Of a stretch of DNA of 64,000 bases, positions 53,674 through 61,630 are shown in pieces. The position numbers and the translations under genes are program-made. The DNA lies in NCBI GenBank assembly GCA_947522735.1, contig CANNTZ010000003.1, positions 1-64,000 of the forward strand, written 5' to 3'. Position 1 is the stretch's first letter; each line of letters opens with the position of its first letter. The notes beneath the pieces were generated by a model. That model made no database searches. It had not been told where the DNA came from and was given only the letters and a program-made list of their open reading frames with translations. Source of the DNA: an uncultured Oscillospiraceae bacterium. Its GTDB lineage: Bacteria > Bacillota > Clostridia > Oscillospirales > Ruminococcaceae.

Positions 53674-54147
53674 TTATCCCCTATCTTCCGCTAAAATTCC
53701 GTTTTTGCGAATCTCTTCAGCATTTTCGCCCAGCACGGTCAAGCATTTATGGAACACCTTGATATCCTCCTCAGACAATCCGATGAGCAGCTCCCGTGCA
53801 AAGCACTTTTGAAGCTCCCTGCCCTGTTCAATAATGGCTGATGCTTTCTCTGTGCAGACAAGCTGCGTCTTTCTGCGATCTCCGGGATAGCTTTGCCGCA
53901 GAAGCAGGCCTTCATTGACAAGCCTGTCGATGTGGACGGACACAATCCCGGCTTTTAGCCCACGACAGAGGCAAAGCTCCTTCGCTGTTCCGTTCTCTGG
54001 ATTATTGGAGAAAAACATCAGAATATCGACGGCCATCGGTGGAAGCCCCGTCTCTTTGCAGATTGGCTGTAGCACAGCGTGATAAGCTTCAATCAGCCGA
54101 TTTGCATTGCCAAATATCATGGATGCAGTAAAAGCAGAATCACTCAT
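53674..54147 (-). CDS. MarR-family transcriptional regulator
   Basis: This protein of about 157 residues has a winged helix-turn-helix (AKELCLCRGLKAGIVSVHID, LVNEGLLLRQSYPGDRRKTQ) between helical dimerisation ends. The wing motif DRRKTQL is diagnostic. The ATG at 54147 has GAGGG nine bases upstream; one five codons earlier is also possible. It heads the exporter-ftsH-hdeD-bsh operon and probably represses it until a hydrophobic ligand such as a bile acid binds. That ligand is inference. Confidence 0.88.
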   Translation of the reverse strand: MSDSAFTASMIFGNANRLIEAYHAVLQPICKETGLPPMAVDILMFFSNNPENGTAKELCLCRGLKAGIVSVHIDRLVNEGLLLRQSYPGDRRKTQLVCTEKASAIIEQGRELQKCFARELLIGLSEEDIKVFHKCLTVLGENAEEIRKNGILAEDRG

Positions 54148-54172
54148 TGAGATTTCCCTCATTCTATAAAGT

Positions 54173-54197
54173 CTAATATTGAAATATCTATTATTAG
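54173..54197. promoter_or_regulatory. Candidate MarR operator
   Basis: A 25-bp imperfect inverted repeat has outer halves CTAATA and TATTAG. It lies just downstream of and touching the -10 box of the marR promoter, where a repressor would block transcription. The assignment is by position and symmetry only. Confidence 0.45.
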
Positions 54198-54224
54198 TAT
54201 AATAACATCCTGTGATGCTGTCAA
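54196..54224 (-). promoter_or_regulatory. Promoter of the MarR/bile-stress operon
   Basis: On the minus strand, TTGACA (54224-54219) and TATACT (54201-54196) have a 17-bp spacer, about 50 bp before the marR start. Confidence 0.82.
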
Positions 54225-54512
54225 TATGCGAATTATAAATATTCTATGAATCCCTGTGTTGGATGGAACACAATTCCGTCACGATCGTCGGGGCGATAGC
54301 AAAGCAGCGGTATCGTCCTTCTGTTTGCCGTCGGGTTTTGCAAGGCCGATCGTTTCATCCGCCGAAAAACGCTGTCCAAAAGAGCGAGAGATCAGTTTAT
54401 GAAGCCTTATATAGAATTTCTGCGGTTATAAAACTCAATCCACACCGGCCGATACTCGTCATTTTCTCATGGGTCTATATTTTAGCTAACCAAATAGTTT
54501 CTACTAAAATCT

Positions 54513-54558
54513 AAAAAAAATTCAGCCCCGTTGTAAAATTTTTGATTTACGACGGGCT
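54513..54558 (-). terminator. Rho-independent terminator
   Basis: A 13-bp stem with one bulge pairs 54524-54537 with 54546-54558. On the minus strand it is followed by GAATTTTTTTT. It can stop transcripts coming from the ApbE-like gene before they reach the marR promoter. Confidence 0.75.
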
Positions 54559-54664
54559 TTGTGGTGTAATGCAATCCTCTTAAACAAGGGTGCAACTGAA
54601 TACTTGACAGTGCCCTACATCACTTGACAAAATCAATTATTTAATTTAGATACAAAAACCGACT

Positions 54665-54693
54665 TGGGGCGCCCTCCTTACGGGGGGCGCCCC
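54665..54693 (-). terminator. GC-rich hairpin after the ApbE-like gene
   Basis: GGGGCGCCC pairs with GGGCGCCCC, and a GTTTTTG run lies a few bases beyond on the minus strand. It is the first of two tandem stops. Confidence 0.65.
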
Positions 54694-54748
54694 AAAATGT
54701 CTCCTGTTTTTTACATTTTGTCCTTGTGTGGCGGCCAAGCCTCCTGCT

Positions 54749-55954
54749 CTATCTGCCGAAGCCGGCTGGGCTGCTGTAAAAAGAGCCGTCCCAAAAGGCA
54801 CAGACGATCGCACAATCCAACCTATCCGCAATATCGCAGACCGCTTCGCGGCTTGCCGCATTGTACAGCGCCACGTTCGCATAGCACGCGTCCGCGAGGC
54901 TGCCGTCATACCGCACTGCACAGCTTGCTTCGAGCACCTCCGCAAACTCACCCGTTGCCGTCACAAAGCACGGGTGTCGGTGCAGAGCTTTGCCGTCCTT
55001 CTCGAACGTGTGATACATCACCTCGCCGTCGCTCATCGCAAACGAACGGAACACGCTGCACGCTGAGCCCGGCTCCGACGGCGTCCTTGCCGCCTGAGTA
55101 ATCTGCCCGTCCTTCAACGCGTACATGCAATATTCACCGCCCACGTGTGCGGAAAGCGACAGAGTAAGCCCGCTGTCGGAGCTGATATAGCCGTTACCAA
55201 AGCCGCTGCGCTCCAGCTCGTCTCGAGCTATCGTGATGCGATACGCCTCCGAGAGCAGATTCAAATCCAGCACGCCGCCGTTGAATCCGTTTTCATCCAG
55301 AAAGGCTCGGTATTCCGGCGAGATCCACAGCTCCACCGAATGCTCCGACTCATCGAACCTGAGCTCGAAGTGTTCGAGCTTCGCCGTCTCCTCGGCAAGG
55401 CGTTTCAGGCGCCGCGCCATCTTCCCGTTGTTCGCCGGGTCAAACTCTGTCGCGTCGTCCAGCGAGAGAATGCTGTTCCACTCGCTATAGAGCGCGCCCG
55501 CAAACATGTTGTAGCCGCACCGCTCTCGCGTCTTGTTCAGCGCATCGCGCAAAACATTGTAAAGCTCCTCGCCGACCTGCACCTTTTTCCCCGCCGATGC
55601 GTTCAATGTCGCAATGTTGGCGTAGCCCTCGTACTCCGTCTCGGCGTCGAGCAGCTTATATGCGCGCAGCAACGCCGTGCCGTACACGTCTTTCAACTGG
55701 TTGAGCTGTACGCCAATCTCGTTGCTGCCGCCCTCCATATAATACAGAAAGGTGACGCCTGTGGCGTACTGCTGGGCGTCGTCGCTGCTGGCGGGCTTAA
55801 TCTCGTAATAGCCCTCTTTCTTGTGTATCAACTGCGCCACGCCGTAGCCAATTCCGCCGAGCGCCAGCGCCAGTGCCAGAATAAAACAGACAACCCGCAG
55901 CTTCACATGTGAGGTGCTGACCTCGATGGTATCCAGTTCGTTGTCTCTAAACAT
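54749..55954 (-). CDS. Membrane-anchored ApbE-like protein, function uncertain
   Basis: This 401-residue protein has a short cytoplasmic start, one membrane anchor (about 20-42) and an extracellular domain. Segments such as IATLNASAGKKVQVGEELYN and GYNMFAGALYSEWNSIL recall FAD:protein FMN transferase ApbE. The usual ApbE DLGGIAKGY motif is replaced by LDLNLLSEAYR, and the FAD-contacting glycines are poorly kept. It may therefore be a degenerate or repurposed relative. AAGGA precedes the ATG. It follows the peptide transporter genes on the same strand by 61 bp, with a short hairpin between. Confidence 0.5.
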   Translation of the reverse strand: MFRDNELDTIEVSTSHVKLRVVCFILALALALGGIGYGVAQLIHKKEGYYEIKPASSDDAQQYATGVTFLYYMEGGSNEIGVQLNQLKDVYGTALLRAYKLLDAETEYEGYANIATLNASAGKKVQVGEELYNVLRDALNKTRERCGYNMFAGALYSEWNSILSLDDATEFDPANNGKMARRLKRLAEETAKLEHFELRFDESEHSVELWISPEYRAFLDENGFNGGVLDLNLLSEAYRITIARDELERSGFGNGYISSDSGLTLSLSAHVGGEYCMYALKDGQITQAARTPSEPGSACSVFRSFAMSDGEVMYHTFEKDGKALHRHPCFVTATGEFAEVLEASCAVRYDGSLADACYANVALYNAASREAVCDIADRLDCAIVCAFWDGSFYSSPAGFGR

Positions 55955-56015
55955 AAAATTATCCTTATAACAAACATAACCAATCGCCCTGAACGATTGG
56001 TCATGTCCTTGTCAC

Positions 56016-56972
56016 TTATTTCCCAAAGCGAATTTCCTTGTATTTGGCAATCTCGGACTCGCTGCCAAAGATCATGTGGCCGTTTCCGATATCCACAAGG
56101 CTGGGCTGCTCGGTGGAATAATCGTGAACCGCCGGGTCGTAAACGAATAGCGTTTTCTTCTTTTCGATTATCGGATCCGGCACCGGGATTGCGGAGATAA
56201 GGGATTTGGTATACGGGTGGAGCGGATATTTAAACAGCTCCTCCGTCTCGGCGATCTCCATAATGCGCCCCTTGTAGATAACGACTATGCGGTCGCTGAT
56301 GAAGCGGACGATGGAGAGGTCGTGCGCAATGAAGAGGTAGGTCAATCCGCGCTCCTGCTGAAATTTTTTGAGCAGGTTGAGCACCTGCGCCCTGATGGAG
56401 ACGTCGAGTGCGGAGATCGGCTCGTCGGCGACGATGAACTCCGGCTCCATTACGAGCGACCTTGCAAGGCCGATGCGCTGGCGCTGACCGCCGGAAAATT
56501 CGTGCGGATAACGCGTCAGATGCTCCGGGAGCAGGCCGACCTCGCGGGTGATTTTCTCAATCTTGGCTATCCTTTCCTTCTCATCCTTGTAGAGATGGAA
56601 GTTGTAAAGGCCCTCCGAGATGATATATTCGATGGTGGCGCGCTCGTTCAGTGAAGCCGCCGGATCCTGAAAGATCATCTGAATCTTGCGGATAACCTTG
56701 CGGTCCTCTCCACGTGAAAGCTTGCCGGAGATTTTCTTGCCGTCATAATATATCGCGCCCGCGGAGCAGGGATTGATACGCACAATGGCGCGTCCGATGG
56801 TGGTTTTGCCCGAACCTGATTCGCCGACCAGTGAGAGAGTCTCGCCCTTGTAGATGTCAAAGCTTACGTTGTCGACCGCCTTGAAGGCTTTTCTCCCCTG
56901 CTTGAAGACAACGTCCAGATTCTGGATAGATAGTAATACCTTTTTTTCGTTATTCACGTTGCTGTTATCCAT
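56016..56972 (-). CDS. Oligopeptide ABC transporter ATP-binding protein (OppF type)
   Basis: This 318-residue ATPase has Walker A GESGSGKTT, Q-loop MIFQDPAASLNER, signature FSGGQRQRIGLARSL and Walker B FIVADEPISALDVS. The C-terminal extension of the Opp/Dpp family follows. Its length is normal for OppF, in contrast to its partner. GAGGAGG six bases upstream sets the ATG at 56972. It is the last gene of the peptide transporter operon. Confidence 0.92.
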   Translation of the reverse strand: MDNSNVNNEKKVLLSIQNLDVVFKQGRKAFKAVDNVSFDIYKGETLSLVGESGSGKTTIGRAIVRINPCSAGAIYYDGKKISGKLSRGEDRKVIRKIQMIFQDPAASLNERATIEYIISEGLYNFHLYKDEKERIAKIEKITREVGLLPEHLTRYPHEFSGGQRQRIGLARSLVMEPEFIVADEPISALDVSIRAQVLNLLKKFQQERGLTYLFIAHDLSIVRFISDRIVVIYKGRIMEIAETEELFKYPLHPYTKSLISAIPVPDPIIEKKKTLFVYDPAVHDYSTEQPSLVDIGNGHMIFGSESEIAKYKEIRFGK

Positions 56973-56983
56973 ACGCTGCCTCC

Positions 56984-58780
56984 TCACTCCCCAAAGTCCA
57001 CATAAGCTTCAGTCATCTTCTCATGCAGATTCTGGATATTTGCGGGAACCTCCGTCTTCGGCGCTCTCGGGTCGAGCAGCCATGTTTTCGCCCAATGCGT
57101 CGGGCTCACCTGGAACACAGGCGGCTCCTCGACAAGGTCGATGGCCATTGCATACTTGTTGCGCGGAGCGAAGGCGTCTCCGATAATCTTGTTGTAAAGG
57201 GATGGCGGTGTGCCGGGTATCGAAAACAGCTCGGTTCCCTTTTGCGCAAGCTGTGGCAGGGAAGATAGCAGCGCCCACGTGTATGGATGGCGCGGCTCGT
57301 AGAATATCTCCTCGACGGTGCCGACCTCGACTATCTGGCCGCCGTAGAGCACCGCAACGCGCTCGGCAACGTTCGCAACAACGCCAAGGTCGTGGGTGAT
57401 ATAGACGGTGGTGAAGCCAAGCTCCTGCTGGAGCTCCTTTATCAGCCTGATGATCTGCGCCTGAATGGTGACGTCCAAAGCGGTTGTCGGCTCGTCGCAG
57501 ATGAGTATCTTAGGCTGGCAGGAAAGTGCGATGGCGATAACGATACGCTGGCGCATACCGCCCGAATATTCAAACGGATAATCGTTGAAGCGCTTTTCCG
57601 GGTCGGGGATGCCAACCTTGGTCATTATATCGATGGTACGTCTCTTTGCCTCTGCTGTGGAGCACCTCTGGTGCTTGAGGATGACGGTCATGATCTGCTT
57701 GCCGATGGTGATGACCGGGTTCAGCGAGGTCATTGGGTCCTGGAAAACGGTCGCAATACGACATCCGCGGATCTGCTGCCAGTCGTTGGTATACTTGACC
57801 TTGGCGCAGTCGATGATGGCGTAGCCGTGGATTACGCCGTTTTCCTCGTCGATCGAGCGGAACTCGACGCGGAACGCAACCGATTCAAAGATCCTGTTGA
57901 GCACCTTCGGATTCTTCAGATCCTCGCCGGTGCTCATCGCGAGCTTGAACGCGCGGTTGAGCTTGTTGATGAATACAATCTGTGAGCGGAGCGGATAGCG
58001 CCCGATAGAGAGCAGTATCTCATAGCCGATGATTTTGTTGCGCTCGATGGTCTCGTCGGAGAGGCCGTAGGGATTGCCCTGCTTGTCCTGGACGGCGATT
58101 TTCTCACGGCGCTTTGCCAGCAGCTCGGCAAGCTTCTTCCTGTCGGCGCTGATGCGCGCGGCGTCGTGCCTGTAGCTGTTGCGGTGCTCCTTAATGAACG
58201 CCTTGTGCTCGCTCTCGAGCTTGTTTTTATCGTTGGTGAGCGCGGCTATCTTCGCCTTTGTCACCTCTATCTCGGCGGCGTCGTGCTTTTTGTCGAGCGT
58301 CCAGAGATAGTTGTTGGTATCGACGATGTTGTCGTTGAGCGTCTTGAGCTTTTTATCGTATTCGAGCTGAGCCTCTTCGGAGATGGTCTTGGCGCCCTCA
58401 ATCTCCTTCAGCTTTGCGCGGTAGGCCAAAAATTCGGCGCTGCCGCGTTCAAGACGGGAATTTTTGTTCAGCATGTCGGTGACGTAGCTGAGCATACGGC
58501 GATTGCGCGAGGTCAGGCGCACGTCGGTTTTGGATATCTCGTCATCGGAGAATACGATGCTGCCGTTGGAGATGAAGCCGTTGGATTCGAGCATACCTGC
58601 AAAGGTTTTGGTGAGCACCGACTTGCCAGAGCCGGACTCGCCGACGATGGCGAGCGACTCGTTTTCGTAGATATCGAGCGATACGTTGCGTATCGCGGAG
58701 AGTATCCTTCCTCTGACGTTAAACTTAACGTCCACGTTTTTCAGTGAGAGGAGGACTTTTTTATCGTTCATTTCAGCCAT
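56984..58780 (-). CDS. Oligopeptide ABC transporter ATP-binding protein (OppD type) with large insertion
   Basis: This 598-residue ATPase has Walker A GESGSGKS (47-54), Q-loop FQDPMTSLNP with Gln346, signature YSGGMRQ (405-411) and Walker B ILICDEPTTALD from 425. In normal OppD (about 330 residues) Walker A and the Q-loop are some 50 residues apart; here they are about 290 apart. The extra segment (about 85-330) is highly charged and helical, with probable coiled coils. The ATPase motifs are all intact. GAGGTGAG precedes the ATG at 58780. Confidence 0.9.
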   Translation of the reverse strand: MAEMNDKKVLLSLKNVDVKFNVRGRILSAIRNVSLDIYENESLAIVGESGSGKSVLTKTFAGMLESNGFISNGSIVFSDDEISKTDVRLTSRNRRMLSYVTDMLNKNSRLERGSAEFLAYRAKLKEIEGAKTISEEAQLEYDKKLKTLNDNIVDTNNYLWTLDKKHDAAEIEVTKAKIAALTNDKNKLESEHKAFIKEHRNSYRHDAARISADRKKLAELLAKRREKIAVQDKQGNPYGLSDETIERNKIIGYEILLSIGRYPLRSQIVFINKLNRAFKLAMSTGEDLKNPKVLNRIFESVAFRVEFRSIDEENGVIHGYAIIDCAKVKYTNDWQQIRGCRIATVFQDPMTSLNPVITIGKQIMTVILKHQRCSTAEAKRRTIDIMTKVGIPDPEKRFNDYPFEYSGGMRQRIVIAIALSCQPKILICDEPTTALDVTIQAQIIRLIKELQQELGFTTVYITHDLGVVANVAERVAVLYGGQIVEVGTVEEIFYEPRHPYTWALLSSLPQLAQKGTELFSIPGTPPSLYNKIIGDAFAPRNKYAMAIDLVEEPPVFQVSPTHWAKTWLLDPRAPKTEVPANIQNLHEKMTEAYVDFGE

Positions 58781-58792
58781 TCTCTCACCTCA

Positions 58793-59773
58793 TCACATGT
58801 GGGTTCTCGGGTCGGACGCATCCGCGAGATTCTGACCCAGAACATAGAGTATAATGGTAATCATTGAAGCAACCGCAACAGGAGGCCAGAACTCCCACGG
58901 GAACACAAGGAAGGAGGACTGCGCCTGCTGGATCATTCGACCGAGCGACGGCACCGTGGCGCTCAGACCTATGCCGATATAGGAGAGGAAAACCTCCATC
59001 GAGATATAGGACGGCAGCTCGGTGGCGAGGACGGTGACGATGACGGAGGTCAGGAACGGCAGGATGTTCTTGGAGACCATTCGCGGGATCGGCGTGCCGA
59101 GACAGCGGGATGCCAGCGAATATTCGCGGTCACGGATAATCATGACCTGGTTGCGGAAGAAGTAGGCGATGCCGAGCCAGCCGGTGACGGTCAGCGCAAA
59201 GATGAAGCTCCAGAAGCCTCCTCCGACGATATAGACCAGAACCGATACGACCAGAATATATGGGACGTTCGCCACGATGTTATAGATGACGAGCATGACG
59301 GCGTCCACCCTTTTGGAATAGCCCCAGACAGCGCCCATGATGATGCCGACAAACATATTGATCGCGGCGCAGATGGTCGCAAGCATCAGAGAGGTGCGTG
59401 ACGAGGATATTATTCCGTAAAGTATCGAGTTGCCGAGAGCGCCGCTGCCCAGCAGCCATTTGAAGGAGAAGCCGCCGTAATACGACATTGCGGCTTTGGG
59501 GCTGAGATTGAAGGTGCTGACGTCGTTGACGTTCTCATACGCGTCGTATGGCCAGAAGATTGGCATGATGAAGGACACCAGCACGATGAGCGCAAAGAGT
59601 ATGATAAGCACTATATTGAGCTTTTTGCGGAAAAACACGCGGAAAACGGAGTGCCAGTAGGAATAGCGCGGCGCAATGATCTTCTCGGAATCGATGGCGT
59701 CGTGATCTATAAATCTGAACAGCTCGTCCTTGTTTTCGTTGTTGCAGACAGTGGCGTTCTTGATCTCTTCCAT
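58793..59773 (-). CDS. Oligopeptide ABC transporter permease (OppC type)
   Basis: This 326-residue permease has an N-terminal cytoplasmic tail, a first membrane segment (about 53-75), an OppC-specific extracellular loop and five further segments. The ATPase-coupling EAA loop is RDREYSLASRCLGTPIPRMV (near 215). Its start overlaps the OppB stop by one base (TAATG), so the two permeases are coupled. Length is normal for the family. Confidence 0.92.
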   Translation of the reverse strand: MEEIKNATVCNNENKDELFRFIDHDAIDSEKIIAPRYSYWHSVFRVFFRKKLNIVLIILFALIVLVSFIMPIFWPYDAYENVNDVSTFNLSPKAAMSYYGGFSFKWLLGSGALGNSILYGIISSSRTSLMLATICAAINMFVGIIMGAVWGYSKRVDAVMLVIYNIVANVPYILVVSVLVYIVGGGFWSFIFALTVTGWLGIAYFFRNQVMIIRDREYSLASRCLGTPIPRMVSKNILPFLTSVIVTVLATELPSYISMEVFLSYIGIGLSATVPSLGRMIQQAQSSFLVFPWEFWPPVAVASMITIILYVLGQNLADASDPRTHM

Positions 59774-61356
59774 TATCTTCCGCCGCCTCCTTCCTCGGAA
59801 AGTGAAATTCTCGGGTCATATTTTGCAAGCAGCAGGTCGCCGAGTATCAGCGAGAGGATGGACAGTGAGGTGTAAAATACCGTGCAGGCCACGATTACGC
59901 CGTTGTCGTGCATGTTGATGGCCGTGGTGAGCAGGTTGCCGACGCCGGGGACGGCGTAGACGCGCTCGGTGATGATAGCACCGGTCAAGCAGCCGAGGAT
60001 GCTTGCGGGGATGCCGTGGATGAGATAGATCATCGCATTGCGTGAGATGTGGATACGGTAAATCTCACGCTCGGAGAGCCCCTCCGCGCGCGCAAACTTG
60101 ACGTAATCGGAGTTCATCTGGTCGATCATATAGCGGCGCATCCACTTCATCAGGCTGCCGATGGAGGGCAGCGCAAGGGAGATGGTCGGAAGCACATATG
60201 CCAGCACCTTGACCTCGGCGTTTGCGAATTTATACGGCAGACCGAACAGGCTGGTGCCAAGCGCTGCAAACATGAATATGTACGCCAGCGACGGAACCGC
60301 CATGATGAAGATGATGTAGATGTTGCCTATCTGATCCGCAAGCTTATCCTTGCGGCGTGCCATGAGTATGCCCAGCGGCAACCCGAGGATATAGGCGATG
60401 AACGTAGCGATGAGGCCGATGACAAAGGAGTTTTCGAGCAGCGACAGGCCGGAGTTGCGGTAGCTGTAGGTAGTATAGTTGTCCGGGAAGCGCGCTGCAT
60501 CCTCATCGGATATATTCCCCAGCGTGTATGTCAGCGAGTGGAAGTCTATCGCGGTGTCTTCATATTGATCCGTCCCGATCATCGACGGATACTGCTGACG
60601 CGAGGTCTTCAGCCCTCCCGCCGGAGCGTTGATTACGGTGGTTATCTCGGAGCCGCGGTAGGTGGCGTAGGAGGTGCCGAGATTGAGGTGCATCCAGTTC
60701 TGGTGTATGAACGGGAAACGGTTGTCAAAATACAGCAGGTATTTGTGCTGCGTGCCGGAGCCGACGATGGCGAACATACCGGAATAGGGGTCTTTCTCGA
60801 AGCGGACATAGCGGTCTGTCAGCGCCTCGTCCTTGACCATCCCGGTCGTCTCAAAGGTTATGAAGTTCTTCACGTAGTCCCAGAGCCGGTAGAGCACGTT
60901 TCTTTCGTTGATTGCAAGCAGATAGCCCTTTCCTCCCGGCTTCAGGTCGCCGTCGGAATATCTCACCGGGGTCAGATACCTGAAGGTATATCCCTTGGCA
61001 TAATATTCGTTGAGAAATTCCTTGACAGCCTCGTTGTCTCGATATTGATCCTCTTTCTGAATGACGGAGTTGTCCCGCTTATAGTCGTCCTGATTGACGT
61101 AATCCTCGCCATATACAGCGACGTACTTCGCCTTGAGAAAGGAGGAGTAATCCACATAGGAAAGGTATCCGTATTTGGAGTACTGATTGTACTCATAGAT
61201 CGCTCTGTCGTTGTTGCTCTTCTTGTTCCAGATGTCGTCCGTCTGGAAGATGACGCTGCGCGGTATGCAGGTGTAGACAAGGAGCATAACGACCATGACC
61301 ACGACCAGCAGCGAGAAGATAGAGAAGAGTATACGCTTGAGCATGTACTTTTTCAT
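59773..61356 (-). CDS. Oligopeptide ABC transporter permease (OppB type) with large extracellular insertion
   Basis: This 527-residue permease has its first membrane segment at about 8-30. About 280 residues of extracellular sequence rich in Y, D and N follow, and then the remaining five membrane segments (from about 315). The EAA loop is YVKFARAEGLSEREIYRIH (about 415-433). Canonical OppB is about 310 residues with a loop of about 60 at this place. The extra domain faces the side where the binding protein docks. The N-terminal KKYMLKRI start is typical. Confidence 0.9.
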   Translation of the reverse strand: MKKYMLKRILFSIFSLLVVVMVVMLLVYTCIPRSVIFQTDDIWNKKSNNDRAIYEYNQYSKYGYLSYVDYSSFLKAKYVAVYGEDYVNQDDYKRDNSVIQKEDQYRDNEAVKEFLNEYYAKGYTFRYLTPVRYSDGDLKPGGKGYLLAINERNVLYRLWDYVKNFITFETTGMVKDEALTDRYVRFEKDPYSGMFAIVGSGTQHKYLLYFDNRFPFIHQNWMHLNLGTSYATYRGSEITTVINAPAGGLKTSRQQYPSMIGTDQYEDTAIDFHSLTYTLGNISDEDAARFPDNYTTYSYRNSGLSLLENSFVIGLIATFIAYILGLPLGILMARRKDKLADQIGNIYIIFIMAVPSLAYIFMFAALGTSLFGLPYKFANAEVKVLAYVLPTISLALPSIGSLMKWMRRYMIDQMNSDYVKFARAEGLSEREIYRIHISRNAMIYLIHGIPASILGCLTGAIITERVYAVPGVGNLLTTAINMHDNGVIVACTVFYTSLSILSLILGDLLLAKYDPRISLSEEGGGGR

Positions 61357-61630
61357 GTCTCAACCACCGTTAGAGATTTCATCAACTGTATTCCCCTTTT
61401 TAATATTATGCCGCAAAGAGCTAAGCTCCGCATTCAAAACGAGCCCGTATATATTTGCATGTTTATACATTTTTGAATAAAGAGCTCGGCCTTTTGCAGC
61501 GCCCGGTAATTAAAGCTCAACCACTGCAAATTATAACCCTAAGGCAGATAGGGGGAGCCCCTATCTGCCTTAAATCAGCTTTTCCAGCCAAGCGTTGACT
61601 TACCGCCAACGCATATTACCAATCGGACGA
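61357..61630. other. Gene-free gap between binding-protein and permease genes
   Basis: This 274-bp stretch within the transporter operon contains one strong hairpin (61541-61571). I see no other gene or clear promoter. Confidence 0.6.
61541..61571 (-). other. Intercistronic stem-loop between binding-protein and oppB-type genes
   Basis: A perfect 14-bp stem pairs 61541-61554 with 61558-61571 around a 3-nt loop. No T-run follows on the minus strand. Such hairpins downstream of abundant binding-protein genes usually stabilise the upstream message or cause partial termination. Confidence 0.7.

Larger units (their letters stand above)
54225..54748. other. Gene-free stretch (right flank of the bile-stress operon)
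   Basis: About 520 AT-rich bases hold two terminator hairpins and no convincing gene. TTGACA occurs twice, 20 bp apart, near 54604-54630, without a gene downstream. The sequence GTGCAACTGAATACTTGACA near 54590 is faintly like the ends of IS30-type elements, but I cannot confirm this. Confidence 0.45.

Noticed and set aside
54263..54514. 83-codon plus-strand frame
   Set aside because: No recognisable motif, no ribosome-binding site, AT-rich flank; more likely non-coding.
54585..54632. Possible IS30-type end and tandem TTGACA motifs
   Set aside because: No transposase or matching second end was found, and the resemblance is only impressionistic.
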